IMG/VR virus record: IMGVR_UViG_3300021130_000224 | Span: 1 to 64,000 of that record | DNA from: a virus | Strand: one strand, 5' to 3' | DNA: 64,000 nucleotides | Part shown: positions 40,101 through 49,662 of the stretch, in pieces | How positions within the stretch are numbered: position 1 is the stretch's first letter | Layout: each line of letters opens with the position of its first letter | Notes under the pieces: model-generated | What the model was told of the DNA's origin: nothing | What the model saw: only the letters and a program-made list of their open reading frames with translations | Database searches by the model: none | Made by a program: the position numbers and the translations under genes

Positions 40101-40859
40101 ATGCAGAAAGCATCTAATAGAGAAGCCATCAGTAAGGTCAGGGGTTTATTTAAGCTCCAGAATACGGATACGTATTCTAACATTACTGACCGGCTAATTC
40201 TTAGTGAATTACAGAGCACTGCTTTAAAGTTTATCAAACAAACTACTGATAGACGTAAACTTTGGAACTCTCCAAACATATTCAAAGTAATTCCTTGTTT
40301 ACTGCTTGAGCAAGTCCCTCTATCAGAATGTGCACCTTATGTTGGAAAATGTACAGTTGCAAGATCTGTAGTTAAACTACCAAAGATTGCTGAAGGTACT
40401 AACTTCGGAATGCTTATTCAGGGGATATACTCTGTTGACATGGTATCAAGGAGATTCATTGAAAGTACCCCTGACAGGTATGTAAACAGCTTACAGTTAG
40501 GTTTAAAGAACAGCCAGATACATTTTTGGATACAGGAAGGATACCTGTATGTAGGAGATGATAAGATTGAAAGGGTTAAGATATCAGCCTATTTTGAAGA
40601 AGATATTCCTGAGACACTGATACCTTATCCTTCTTATTGTGGAACATCATTAGGTAAAGGTTGCTGTCCTGCTTCTGATCAAATAGCAACTATCAATGAC
40701 ATGAAGTTTTGCTGTCCTCCCAATCCTTACGATGAAGAGTTTGCTTGTCCTGGTTACATGGTAGATGATGTAATTAATACAGTTGCACAAAGATTACTCA
40801 ATACATATAAACGATCAGCAGCAGATCAAGGTACAGATGGTAGAGACGAAACAAAATAA
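40101..40859 (+). CDS. Ring-type head-tail connector protein, 252 aa
   Basis: Opens MQKASNREAISKVRGLFKLQNTDTYSNITDRLILSELQSTALKFI, has KVIPCLLLEQVPLSECAPYVGKCTVARSVVKLPK, then SLQLGLKNSQIHFWIQEGYLYV and a Cys-rich end (CCPASDQ, CCPPNPYDEEFACPG). This is the layout of the crAss ring-protein family. It would form one ring of the connector below the portal. Confidence 0.68.
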   Translation: MQKASNREAISKVRGLFKLQNTDTYSNITDRLILSELQSTALKFIKQTTDRRKLWNSPNIFKVIPCLLLEQVPLSECAPYVGKCTVARSVVKLPKIAEGTNFGMLIQGIYSVDMVSRRFIESTPDRYVNSLQLGLKNSQIHFWIQEGYLYVGDDKIERVKISAYFEEDIPETLIPYPSYCGTSLGKGCCPASDQIATINDMKFCCPPNPYDEEFACPGYMVDDVINTVAQRLLNTYKRSAADQGTDGRDETK

Positions 40860-41412
40860 AAGGTACGAGGGCTTGTCTGAAGCATACAGACCAAATCCTC
40901 TTTCATACGATATTGTTACAGGAAGTGTAGCAATGTTTAAGGAGTTCAAAAAACTGAACCCACAACTAAATATCGACAACAAGCAGTACAAACAAGTAAT
41001 TGAGCAAATTAACTTGTACTACATAAAACATCTTCTTGATACCGGAAATATGGTCTTTATACCAAATGGTTTAGGAAAAATGATGATTCAAAAGAATCAA
41101 CGGAAACTAAAGCCTACAAAAGACGGATCCTCTAAATATCTCAGAGCCCCAATTAATTGGCCGGAAAGTTACAAGCAAGGAAAAATTATATATTATTTGA
41201 ATGAAAGTACCGATGGTTTTACGTATCGGTACTTGTGGCTTAAAAAAGCTTCATACATTGAAAAGAGCAGCATGTGGTTATTGGTCATGACAAAAGAGGC
41301 CAAGCGATTACTGAAGGAACGAATTGAGAGTACTGAGAAAGATTACAAAAGTTTATACAAAGAGCTATTGTCGAAGAAAACAAATATATTCATTAATAAC
41401 GCAATGAAGTAA
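40837..41412 (+). CDS. IHF/HU-like structural protein, 191 aa
   Basis: Start at ATG 40837 (MVETKQNKRYEGLSEAYRP). The middle (IVTGSVAMFKEFKKLNPQLNIDNKQYKQVIEQINLYYIKHLLDTGNMVFIPNGLGKMMIQK) follows the HU/IHF helix-helix-strand order, then a basic arm and a C-terminal DGFTYRYLWLKKASY stretch. crAss-like phages carry IHF-like genes at this place beside the ring proteins. Overlaps the ring gene by 23 bp. Confidence 0.65.
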   Translation: MVETKQNKRYEGLSEAYRPNPLSYDIVTGSVAMFKEFKKLNPQLNIDNKQYKQVIEQINLYYIKHLLDTGNMVFIPNGLGKMMIQKNQRKLKPTKDGSSKYLRAPINWPESYKQGKIIYYLNESTDGFTYRYLWLKKASYIEKSSMWLLVMTKEAKRLLKERIESTEKDYKSLYKELLSKKTNIFINNAMK

Positions 41413-41413
41413 A

Positions 41414-42340
41414 ATGAAAGACAAACTGATATCGCCGGCCAGAGTATATGCCAGAGTTAAAGAAGAGATGAGATCTTACTTTAACACCGGGGCTATTGAT
41501 GACTTGCTCTTCCCAATCTGGACAAAGGATTGTATAAATAAATTTGAGAATACATATCTTCCACTAAAAGAAGCTGTAATGGATATGCACCACCATAAGT
41601 GCACACTTCCTTGCGACTTCAAAGCAGTGAGAGAAGTATGGATGACTTTTACTTACGACAAAGGTCCTGTCACATCTCCTCATGTTTTCTATTACCAGAC
41701 TGACTGCCGTATCAATCCTGCACCTGCTCCAGGTGAAATTTGTGAAGATTGTGTACCAGGGTATCAGTGCATGGCTCCTTCTCAAACACCTACACCTGTA
41801 GCATTACCATCTCTTTGTGGTGTGCCGCCAGAGTATGTAGTAACACATAAGGTAATGGAGCAGATGATGTTTCGTTTCCATGTTACAGGGATGCTGAAAC
41901 CAGGTAATTTTAAAACTATTGGTAAGTGTGCAAATGACTCTCCCAACCTTGATGCATATTGCATTGATACATTTGATATTGTGGGTGACAAACTTGTTAC
42001 CTCTTTTGCTCAAGGTACTGTATACATGGCATACTTTGCTGAGAATGAAATAGTACCAGAAGATGAAGGTCCTGATGCTGGTTACTATATGATACCAGAT
42101 AATGACCCATTTGAAAAGTATCTTATTGCATATTTAAGGTACATGGTTTACCAGCAATTATTTGATCAGAGCACAGATGAAAGCTTTAATCAGATAAAAG
42201 CAAAAAGAGATGATGCAGAGGATAAGATGTGGCATGCTTATACAAATGCAAAAGCCTATGCTGTCAACCAAGATATCTACTCAGTTGAAAGAGCAATAGT
42301 AAGAAGTTATAACAAAAACAATAGGTTCAGAATCAGGTAG
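41414..42340 (+). CDS. Ring-type connector protein, 308 aa
   Basis: Starts MKDKLISPARVYARVKEEMRSYFNTGAIDDLLFPIW, then YLPLKEAVMDMHHHKCTLPCDFKAVREVWMTF, a disordered Cys/Pro-rich loop (PGEICEDCVPGYQCMAPSQTP), and a helical end with DPFEKYLIAYLRYMVYQQLF. In crAss-like phages a protein of this kind directly precedes the muzzle. Codes with the next gene in one operon. Confidence 0.7.
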   Translation: MKDKLISPARVYARVKEEMRSYFNTGAIDDLLFPIWTKDCINKFENTYLPLKEAVMDMHHHKCTLPCDFKAVREVWMTFTYDKGPVTSPHVFYYQTDCRINPAPAPGEICEDCVPGYQCMAPSQTPTPVALPSLCGVPPEYVVTHKVMEQMMFRFHVTGMLKPGNFKTIGKCANDSPNLDAYCIDTFDIVGDKLVTSFAQGTVYMAYFAENEIVPEDEGPDAGYYMIPDNDPFEKYLIAYLRYMVYQQLFDQSTDESFNQIKAKRDDAEDKMWHAYTNAKAYAVNQDIYSVERAIVRSYNKNNRFRIR

Positions 42341-42342
42341 TT

Positions 42343-45300
42343 ATGGCAGGTAATCAAAATATGAATCAAAACAGGGCACTAGCCGGCTTGAATACTGACA
42401 ACATTATAAGTCAGGTTCAGGAAGGTTATGTTACAGATGCACTGAATGCTATCAATGGTTCATTTGATGGGAACCAGGTTACTTATCAGAATGAAGAAGG
42501 TAACGTACAGTGCATTACAATGCCTACTGGATATAAGTGCATTGGGCTAAAAAATATAATGGAGATATCTCAAGTATGGTATTTCATTACTAACACGACT
42601 ACCAACTATTCTATGATAGGATATGTGGCAAGTAATAATTGCACATTTGTTCCTGTCATAGATGATTCTGTATTTGGTAGCGATTTGTTGAATTTCAACA
42701 TAGCTTACCCTATCCATAAAATTGAAATAAAGACAACCAACTGTTCAACTCAATTGTATTGGACAGATAAATATAACCATCGTAGATTTCTTGATATCAA
42801 TAACCTACCATGGCAGACCGGTTCTCCAGGTGTACTGGATACAAACAAAATGGAGATACAACCCATTTTTAAAATTCCAGAAATTACACCAACTGCAATA
42901 ACAGTTGGCGGTAATCTTTTAGAGGGTACATACCAATTTGCTATACAGTACTCAAGTATTAAAGGTGAAGGAATGACATCTTGGTATTCGGTAACTAACC
43001 CTGTTAGTATCTTCCTTGAGTCAAAGGTATCTGCAAGTTATAATCTGCAGACAAACTACGCCATCCCATTGGTTATCAGTAATCTTGACATGACAAGATT
43101 ATATGAATATTTTAATCTTGCCGTAATCAAGACAATTAATGCAGTGACAACAGTAGAGTATGTTGGCACCTATTATATTCAGACTGATACATACAATCAT
43201 ACCTATACAGGTGATGAACAAAGTAGTACCAATATCCAATTGACCTTAATGGATATTATGACTCAGAACGACTACTATGATCTGGCCGGTGATCTTACTC
43301 AAGTAGATAATACTCTTGTGTGGGCAGACATGGTTAAAGAAGAGGATATTAGTTATCAAAAGATATTTAACCAAGTCAAGGTACACTGGGGAACTTCTCA
43401 GATGCCAGTAGGTCAAACTATTGGTTATCACAATGGAGTAGAGTGTGCAGAAGCAAAAGGATATTTCAGGGATGAGGTATACGCACTTGAAGGTTGCCTT
43501 TTGTTTAATAACGGTAAACAATCTACACGTTTTCATATACCAGGCAGAGAAGCTACTGCATATGATTTGGAAGCAATTTCTAATGCTGATGAGCAAGCTG
43601 TAGTAACAGCAACTTGTCCTGCACCTCTTATGCCAAGATGGAAAGTATATAATACCGGTTCAGTACTGGGATCTTTACCGGGGTCAGCAGATCTTTGTAC
43701 TGGTATCCGACCATGGCAATATGGTGAGATGTCATATTGGGAGTCGGAAGAGATATACCCAAACAATGCTTTTATCTGGGGTACACTGGCTGGTCAACCT
43801 ATTCGACACCACAAGTTTCCTGATTGTACAGTTACTCCTATACATGACAGTGCTGTTTCACCCGGGCCAGGTGTGGGCTATTCTCCTGGTTACGTATACC
43901 CTATAGGTTTCAAAATAGATATTCAGTCACTCTATACTGCAATTATTAACTCTCCTGATCTTACAGAAGCTCAAAAGCGTTCAATTACTGGCTTTAAGAT
44001 AATGAGATCTGACAGAGCCGGTGAGAGAAGCATTATAGCAAAGGGTATGTTCTATAATGTAGGACAATATGATAAAGATGGGTCAACCTATTTTTATCCA
44101 AACTACCCATTCAATGATTTGAACCCGGATGTATTTATTTCATCAAAGCCTGTAACATCTATTCCTTATACTTGGAACCACAAACTTACAGGCAATACTG
44201 ATGCAGGTACTCCTTTAAACAATTTCCAAAATAGTAGATTTACATTTCATAGTCCTGATACTCATTTCTATCAGCCTTCAGGTATCCAAGATTCATTAAT
44301 GAACCTTGAGACAGCAGAGTATGGTACTTGTAAAGCTCACTTTGTAAAAGTCAAGAACAATGCAGGTGAGAAAATCAGAACTATAAATGCACTGGAGATT
44401 GCTCTGGCTGCAGCTTTTGTGTCTACTGTTGGTATTGATATAAATATAAGTAACTCTGCAACGGTTGGAACTACTACTGATACAACTACTACTGTAGATA
44501 TCCGACCAACATTTAATCCTCAAAACTTCTTCCCGACATATAATAATATGTTGGACATACTGGATAAATTGTCTCCATACTACAATTATGGATGGCAATA
44601 TAATGCAGTAGGGTATTATACAAACTCTGTTCCTATTCCTCAAAACGTAGGTAATAAAGTTAGATTTATTAACTATGGTGGTTACATTACACCTGGTCTA
44701 CAAGGAACATTTGGAGATGTTCATCCTATCAATAATACAGGAAGAGAATCTTCTGTATATGTTTCTATAGCCGGTAGTATGTTATATCCTCATCAGCAAG
44801 TTAATACCAATGGACAGAATCTTGGTGTACCTATAGATACATCAAGGAAGATTGCATCGCAAGTTGGCATGCGTGAAAGTTCAACACCTTTCTATGAACC
44901 AATATCAGCATACTATGGTTCAATTAAAGCAATACGTCCTGGTCAATACGGTCAAGTGTTTTCATACAGGCCAATTGACACCGGTACATTTGGTGCATTC
45001 TTTGACACTCAAGGTAATCCTATAAATGACCACCCAATTGTTTATGGTGGCGATTGCTTTATTAACTTGTTTGCACTCAAGATAAAACATCCATTCTATT
45101 TAAAGTCAACAGTTGATAAGCCAGATGGTTTTGATATTGATTACAACCAAGATGCTGATCCAAACAATACTTCTCAGGCCTACACAAATACAGGCAATGT
45201 AGGTTATCCTATATGGTATTATTCTACTAGCAACCTTCCATTTGTAGCAGATCCATTGTTGCATGGAGGCTTAGTAAATCTAAATAATAGTCTGAACTGG

Positions 45301-47205
45301 TTAAATGGTTTATATAACAATATAGGAGCACCCGGCAACAATCTATTTACAAATTTCTTTGATGTATTAGGAGCAATGGTTGGAACTGTAGTAATTATAC
45401 CTGTACTTGTCTTAGAGATATTGGAAATATTTGTAGGACTGATTACAGGCCACCTGCTCACTACTGTTGGCCTCAAGGTAACTAATCTTGATTACTACCA
45501 ATATGATGACATCTATGAAAAGGGTATGGCATATTTATACGCATATGGTATCCCCTATTACTTCTGTGAGTCTCAGGTAAACGTAGATATGCGACAAGCA
45601 TATAATGACAGAGAAGGTAACTTCTATCCTAATGTGGCTACCGATATTCCAGATGAGTGGGTACAGGAAACCAATGTGCCTATTGCATTTGACAACACTT
45701 ATACATATAATAAAACTTACAGTAAACAAAATCATGAAACTGCTTTTACTGTCCTTAGACCTGATTGGGAACCTGGACAACAATGTTACATCACTTATAA
45801 TAACAGAGCTGTATGGAGTGAAGCATCTGACATGGAGGATACAAGAAATAACTGGCTCGTATATAAGCCGGCAAATACCTTTGACTTCCCGAAATCGTTT
45901 GGATCTTTAGTTGCAATGGATAGACTGGAATCCAGAGCTGTAATGGTAAGATATGTAAACCATACACAGTTATATAACGCCCAGGCTACTATTGAAACTA
46001 CGGCTATAAATGCAGCTCTTGGTACCGGTGCACTATTCTCCGGTACTCAACCAATTGACTTCAATATGTCTGATTCTGGTTATGCAGGTACTCAGCACAA
46101 GTTCTTATTGCAAACAGAGCATGGTCACATCTTTGCTGATGCAATGAGAGGTCAGATAATCTTAGTTAGAGGTACAGCAATCGAAGAGCTTTCAAATGAA
46201 AAATACCACAATGCAAAATGGTTCCAAAATAATTTACCATTTAACATTATAAAATATTTTCCAACGTATCCTATTGATAATCATTTTAATGGCTGTGGTT
46301 TACATGGTGTGTATGATGATTACTATAAGAGGTTAATGTTAACCAAAATTGACTATACTCCATATGACGGAGTTATGTACGATGGTACTAACTTTTACAT
46401 AGAGGAACTAGTTACACAAAACGTAAAATTACACTCGCAAACTACCCTACAAAAAGTAATTGTACAGCTTGGTGACCCAGAGTATTTCTGCAACAAAAGT
46501 TGGACAATGAGTTTCTCTTTCTTATCTAATAGCTGGATAAGTTGGCATTCTTACATCCCGAATTTCTATGTTCAGAACAGTGTCTCTTTTCAATCAGGTA
46601 AGAATGATGACACTTGTACTGTATGGAATCACAACCAGACATTTACATTGTTCAATAACTTTTATGGTCAGGATTATCCTTACATCATAGAGTATCCATT
46701 CAGTTATCAATACCTTGATCAGCTATTGCAATATGTAGAGGAGTACATGACTGTATTAAAATACAATGATGAGGGTATCTATATTGAGCCGAATGAAACA
46801 GTTTATTACACGCAGACAATTGTCTACAATAAACAAGCATCTACTGGGTTACTTAACCTTATACCAAAAGATATTAATAACAGGGCTCAGTATTTTAGCT
46901 ACCCTAAATACAACCCAGATTCTATAGATATTCTTGTAACAAAGGTAGATCATATGTATTCATACAATATGTTGTGGAATAATCTGAAGAGTCCTAACCT
47001 TACACAATGGACAAATAACTGTACACCAGAATTAGGTAATAAAACATTAAATCAGGTTAACTTTGATTACTCAACAAAGAGTTTTCAGAAGTATCCTCTC
47101 AGGGCCAAAGACACCTTGATCAGGCAAATGTCAAATAGAGTGTCAATGGCTTACAAAATGATTAGTAAATTTATAGTCGCTAAGACTCAAAATATGATCA
47201 GCTAA
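42343..47205 (+). CDS. Muzzle/stabilization-type tail protein, 1620 aa
   Basis: Starts MAGNQNMNQNRALAGLNTDNIISQVQEGYVTDALNAINGSFDGNQVTYQNEEGN, the pattern of crAss-like large tail (muzzle) proteins, then a very long beta-rich body with aromatic patches, hydrophobic stretches around residues 1000-1050 (FFDVLGAMVGTVVIIPVLVLEILEIFVGLI) and a helical C-terminus. It would form the tail tip that closes the DNA channel. Ends by overlapping stop-start with the next gene (TAATG). Confidence 0.8.
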   Translation: MAGNQNMNQNRALAGLNTDNIISQVQEGYVTDALNAINGSFDGNQVTYQNEEGNVQCITMPTGYKCIGLKNIMEISQVWYFITNTTTNYSMIGYVASNNCTFVPVIDDSVFGSDLLNFNIAYPIHKIEIKTTNCSTQLYWTDKYNHRRFLDINNLPWQTGSPGVLDTNKMEIQPIFKIPEITPTAITVGGNLLEGTYQFAIQYSSIKGEGMTSWYSVTNPVSIFLESKVSASYNLQTNYAIPLVISNLDMTRLYEYFNLAVIKTINAVTTVEYVGTYYIQTDTYNHTYTGDEQSSTNIQLTLMDIMTQNDYYDLAGDLTQVDNTLVWADMVKEEDISYQKIFNQVKVHWGTSQMPVGQTIGYHNGVECAEAKGYFRDEVYALEGCLLFNNGKQSTRFHIPGREATAYDLEAISNADEQAVVTATCPAPLMPRWKVYNTGSVLGSLPGSADLCTGIRPWQYGEMSYWESEEIYPNNAFIWGTLAGQPIRHHKFPDCTVTPIHDSAVSPGPGVGYSPGYVYPIGFKIDIQSLYTAIINSPDLTEAQKRSITGFKIMRSDRAGERSIIAKGMFYNVGQYDKDGSTYFYPNYPFNDLNPDVFISSKPVTSIPYTWNHKLTGNTDAGTPLNNFQNSRFTFHSPDTHFYQPSGIQDSLMNLETAEYGTCKAHFVKVKNNAGEKIRTINALEIALAAAFVSTVGIDINISNSATVGTTTDTTTTVDIRPTFNPQNFFPTYNNMLDILDKLSPYYNYGWQYNAVGYYTNSVPIPQNVGNKVRFINYGGYITPGLQGTFGDVHPINNTGRESSVYVSIAGSMLYPHQQVNTNGQNLGVPIDTSRKIASQVGMRESSTPFYEPISAYYGSIKAIRPGQYGQVFSYRPIDTGTFGAFFDTQGNPINDHPIVYGGDCFINLFALKIKHPFYLKSTVDKPDGFDIDYNQDADPNNTSQAYTNTGNVGYPIWYYSTSNLPFVADPLLHGGLVNLNNSLNWLNGLYNNIGAPGNNLFTNFFDVLGAMVGTVVIIPVLVLEILEIFVGLITGHLLTTVGLKVTNLDYYQYDDIYEKGMAYLYAYGIPYYFCESQVNVDMRQAYNDREGNFYPNVATDIPDEWVQETNVPIAFDNTYTYNKTYSKQNHETAFTVLRPDWEPGQQCYITYNNRAVWSEASDMEDTRNNWLVYKPANTFDFPKSFGSLVAMDRLESRAVMVRYVNHTQLYNAQATIETTAINAALGTGALFSGTQPIDFNMSDSGYAGTQHKFLLQTEHGHIFADAMRGQIILVRGTAIEELSNEKYHNAKWFQNNLPFNIIKYFPTYPIDNHFNGCGLHGVYDDYYKRLMLTKIDYTPYDGVMYDGTNFYIEELVTQNVKLHSQTTLQKVIVQLGDPEYFCNKSWTMSFSFLSNSWISWHSYIPNFYVQNSVSFQSGKNDDTCTVWNHNQTFTLFNNFYGQDYPYIIEYPFSYQYLDQLLQYVEEYMTVLKYNDEGIYIEPNETVYYTQTIVYNKQASTGLLNLIPKDINNRAQYFSYPKYNPDSIDILVTKVDHMYSYNMLWNNLKSPNLTQWTNNCTPELGNKTLNQVNFDYSTKSFQKYPLRAKDTLIRQMSNRVSMAYKMISKFIVAKTQNMIS

Positions 47206-49661
47206 TGAAAAAGAACTGGTTAAAGCAATATGCACAGGAGGGTAAAGTAGATTATTGGAATGAACTTGCCAAGGCTAAGTATGGTCAGAATATGCCAAAT
47301 ATGACTGATGAACAAATAGCTATAGTAAGAGATACTAATCGTGTTACCGATGACCCTTTGATGATACCTGGTTCACCAAGAGTAAAGGCTCAATCAGGAA
47401 CTAAGGTATCAAGCAAGGGTTATAAGAAGAACTCTCCAGATAAGAATGAGCCGATGCTTACTATCCCAAGCAACAGGATAACTATGCAGGATGTAGAGCA
47501 TCCTGTAATGGCATACCCTTCTGCCGGTAATCCTACTTTCATGCATCCAGGTGGTGAGTACTACTTTCCTCATGCTGATTATGTAACAGAAGTACCTGCT
47601 ATGGCTCAAGGTGGAATGATTAAAAGAGCAGATGGTCATTACTCTAAAAGAGGTTTGTGGGATAATATTAGAGCAAATGCTGGCTCTGGTAAAAAGCCTA
47701 CTAAAGAAATGCTTAAACAGGAAAAGAAAATAAAAGCTTCTGAAAAAGCACAAGATGGAAAAAAACTTAGTGCATCTGATCTTGCTAAATTAAGACAAGC
47801 AGTAGCTAACTATAATCCTTCTCCTTATCAAGATATGGACCCTGCTATGTTGCAGCAATATAGAGAGAATCAACGTGTAATGCAACTTGCTGCTACACCT
47901 CAAGGTAAAGTACAACTTAAAAAAGAAGCAGAAGATAAAAAGTATGCAAACAAGAAAAAACAAGAAGTAGCAAAAGATAAAGAAACAAGAAAAGAGCTAC
48001 AAGAACAATATGCAAGACAAAGGTTTGCAGATGACCCATCTGTTATAAACCCTGCATACTGGCAAACAGATCCTCAGACAGGTAGGACTCCTCAACAACG
48101 TCTTGATGACATGGGTACAGACTTGCAAACCCGGGTATTTCGTGGTGGCACTGATGTAATTGACAACTTGAATCCTGGTGTATGGGTTGCAGGAATGGCA
48201 GGTAACCTTGCAAAAGCACCATTAAAAGCACAACAAGAAAACTCTTACACGCCATATCTATCTGCTCTTGGTGAACCACTTGCATGGGGGATAGGTGAGG
48301 AATTAATAGCACCTTATGTAAATAAAGCAGTTGGTAAAGCATCTCAAAAAATAAAAGATGCGTACTCTAAACTAAATGATGCTGTAAAACCACCAAGGTA
48401 TAGTCTTCCAATGATGACAGATATTGTGCCTCAAGTATCACAAAATATAAAAGCAAATTATAAAGATATATTAAAAGCAAGACAAATTTTTTCACCTACA
48501 TTAACCGAAGGTTATGAGTATATAGATGAATTAGCTGATGCTTACTCAGTACAAGATAAACTTGATGTTTTTGGACAGTATAAAAATTATCCTTTTTCAG
48601 AACAACGTCTTTGGAATCCATATGATCCAAATTCTATTAAACCTTTATCAAAAAGTGAATTTGCTAAAAAGGTAAAAGGTAATTTAAAATCATTAGCATT
48701 TCAACCAGAAAAAATAGATGCTGGATATAAAAAAGGAATAGAAGAAGCAAATACTTTTGTTAGAGGAGTTTCTACCAATTGGGATGCTATTAAAAAATCT
48801 AATCCAGAAGGATTTAAAAATATAACTCAAACATTAGAAAAGGTAGGAATAGATTGGAAAAATAATCCAGATCAAGCTGCTGTATATATGGCAACACATA
48901 TTCCAGGTGATACAGGTTATGGTAGAGCAGGTTTAAATCCAAACGAACATGCATTATATACTTCTAATTCTGAAGGAACTGCAGAAGGGTATACATATGG
49001 AGATGGCTATATTGTAAAAGGAAGAAAACCTATTAATTTTAAAGGAAACAATAGAAGAGAATGGTTAAAAGAATTACCAACTGTTATTGATGAAGATATA
49101 ATAAATGCTCATGAATTAGGCGTTAAAGAAAACCCAGCTAAATTTGATTTTCGTAACATGATGGATTTCGGTAATGATAATTTTGAATTTTCTAAAACAA
49201 AAAAATTAAATAATAATTTAGTTGATAAATGGGAAAATGATTACGCAGCTTTTTTAGAAACGCAAAATTTAGAACACCCTGATCCTATTGTAGGTTACGG
49301 TTTTTACGATTTTGATGATGTTCCAGGCATTGAAGTGAAGGGATTAGAAGATCTTAAAAAAATACATAATTTTAAAGAAGATTGGTTTAATAAACACAAA
49401 GACAAAATTAAAGAATTTGATATACCTGAGTTACCAAGTTCCTATATTAAAAAAACAGACCATATTAAATTTAATGATTATGCTCATTATTTACATGTAG
49501 GAGAACCTGGGCAAAAAGTATTAGAACCAATAAATGTAAAACAAATAACTCCTGAAATTTGGAAAAAAACGAATAGGGGACATTATGGGACACCATCAAA
49601 TGGGTTATCAAAACAAAAATACGGTGGTAAATTAACAAAGAACTGGTTACAAAATTATTAA
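47205..49661 (+). CDS. Cargo-type virion protein with ADP-ribosyltransferase-like region, 818 aa
   Basis: Begins MKKNWLKQYAQEG and ends KLTKNWLQNY, so the same NWLxxY tag is at both ends. Residues 98-145 have VEHPVMAYPSAGNPTFMHPGG and MAQGGMIKRADG, patterns of crAss cargo proteins. A helical, Lys-rich stretch follows (150-290). Residues about 515-610 (NTFVRGVST... HALYTSNSEGTAEGYTYGDGYIVKGRKPINF) resemble the R-S-E class ADP-ribosyltransferase core: an early Arg, then the YTS strand and a helix. The final catalytic Glu cannot be placed. The codons become A/T-rich from about 48400, so this part may be a later insertion. Confidence 0.62.
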   Translation: MKKNWLKQYAQEGKVDYWNELAKAKYGQNMPNMTDEQIAIVRDTNRVTDDPLMIPGSPRVKAQSGTKVSSKGYKKNSPDKNEPMLTIPSNRITMQDVEHPVMAYPSAGNPTFMHPGGEYYFPHADYVTEVPAMAQGGMIKRADGHYSKRGLWDNIRANAGSGKKPTKEMLKQEKKIKASEKAQDGKKLSASDLAKLRQAVANYNPSPYQDMDPAMLQQYRENQRVMQLAATPQGKVQLKKEAEDKKYANKKKQEVAKDKETRKELQEQYARQRFADDPSVINPAYWQTDPQTGRTPQQRLDDMGTDLQTRVFRGGTDVIDNLNPGVWVAGMAGNLAKAPLKAQQENSYTPYLSALGEPLAWGIGEELIAPYVNKAVGKASQKIKDAYSKLNDAVKPPRYSLPMMTDIVPQVSQNIKANYKDILKARQIFSPTLTEGYEYIDELADAYSVQDKLDVFGQYKNYPFSEQRLWNPYDPNSIKPLSKSEFAKKVKGNLKSLAFQPEKIDAGYKKGIEEANTFVRGVSTNWDAIKKSNPEGFKNITQTLEKVGIDWKNNPDQAAVYMATHIPGDTGYGRAGLNPNEHALYTSNSEGTAEGYTYGDGYIVKGRKPINFKGNNRREWLKELPTVIDEDIINAHELGVKENPAKFDFRNMMDFGNDNFEFSKTKKLNNNLVDKWENDYAAFLETQNLEHPDPIVGYGFYDFDDVPGIEVKGLEDLKKIHNFKEDWFNKHKDKIKEFDIPELPSSYIKKTDHIKFNDYAHYLHVGEPGQKVLEPINVKQITPEIWKKTNRGHYGTPSNGLSKQKYGGKLTKNWLQNY

Positions 49662-49662
49662 T

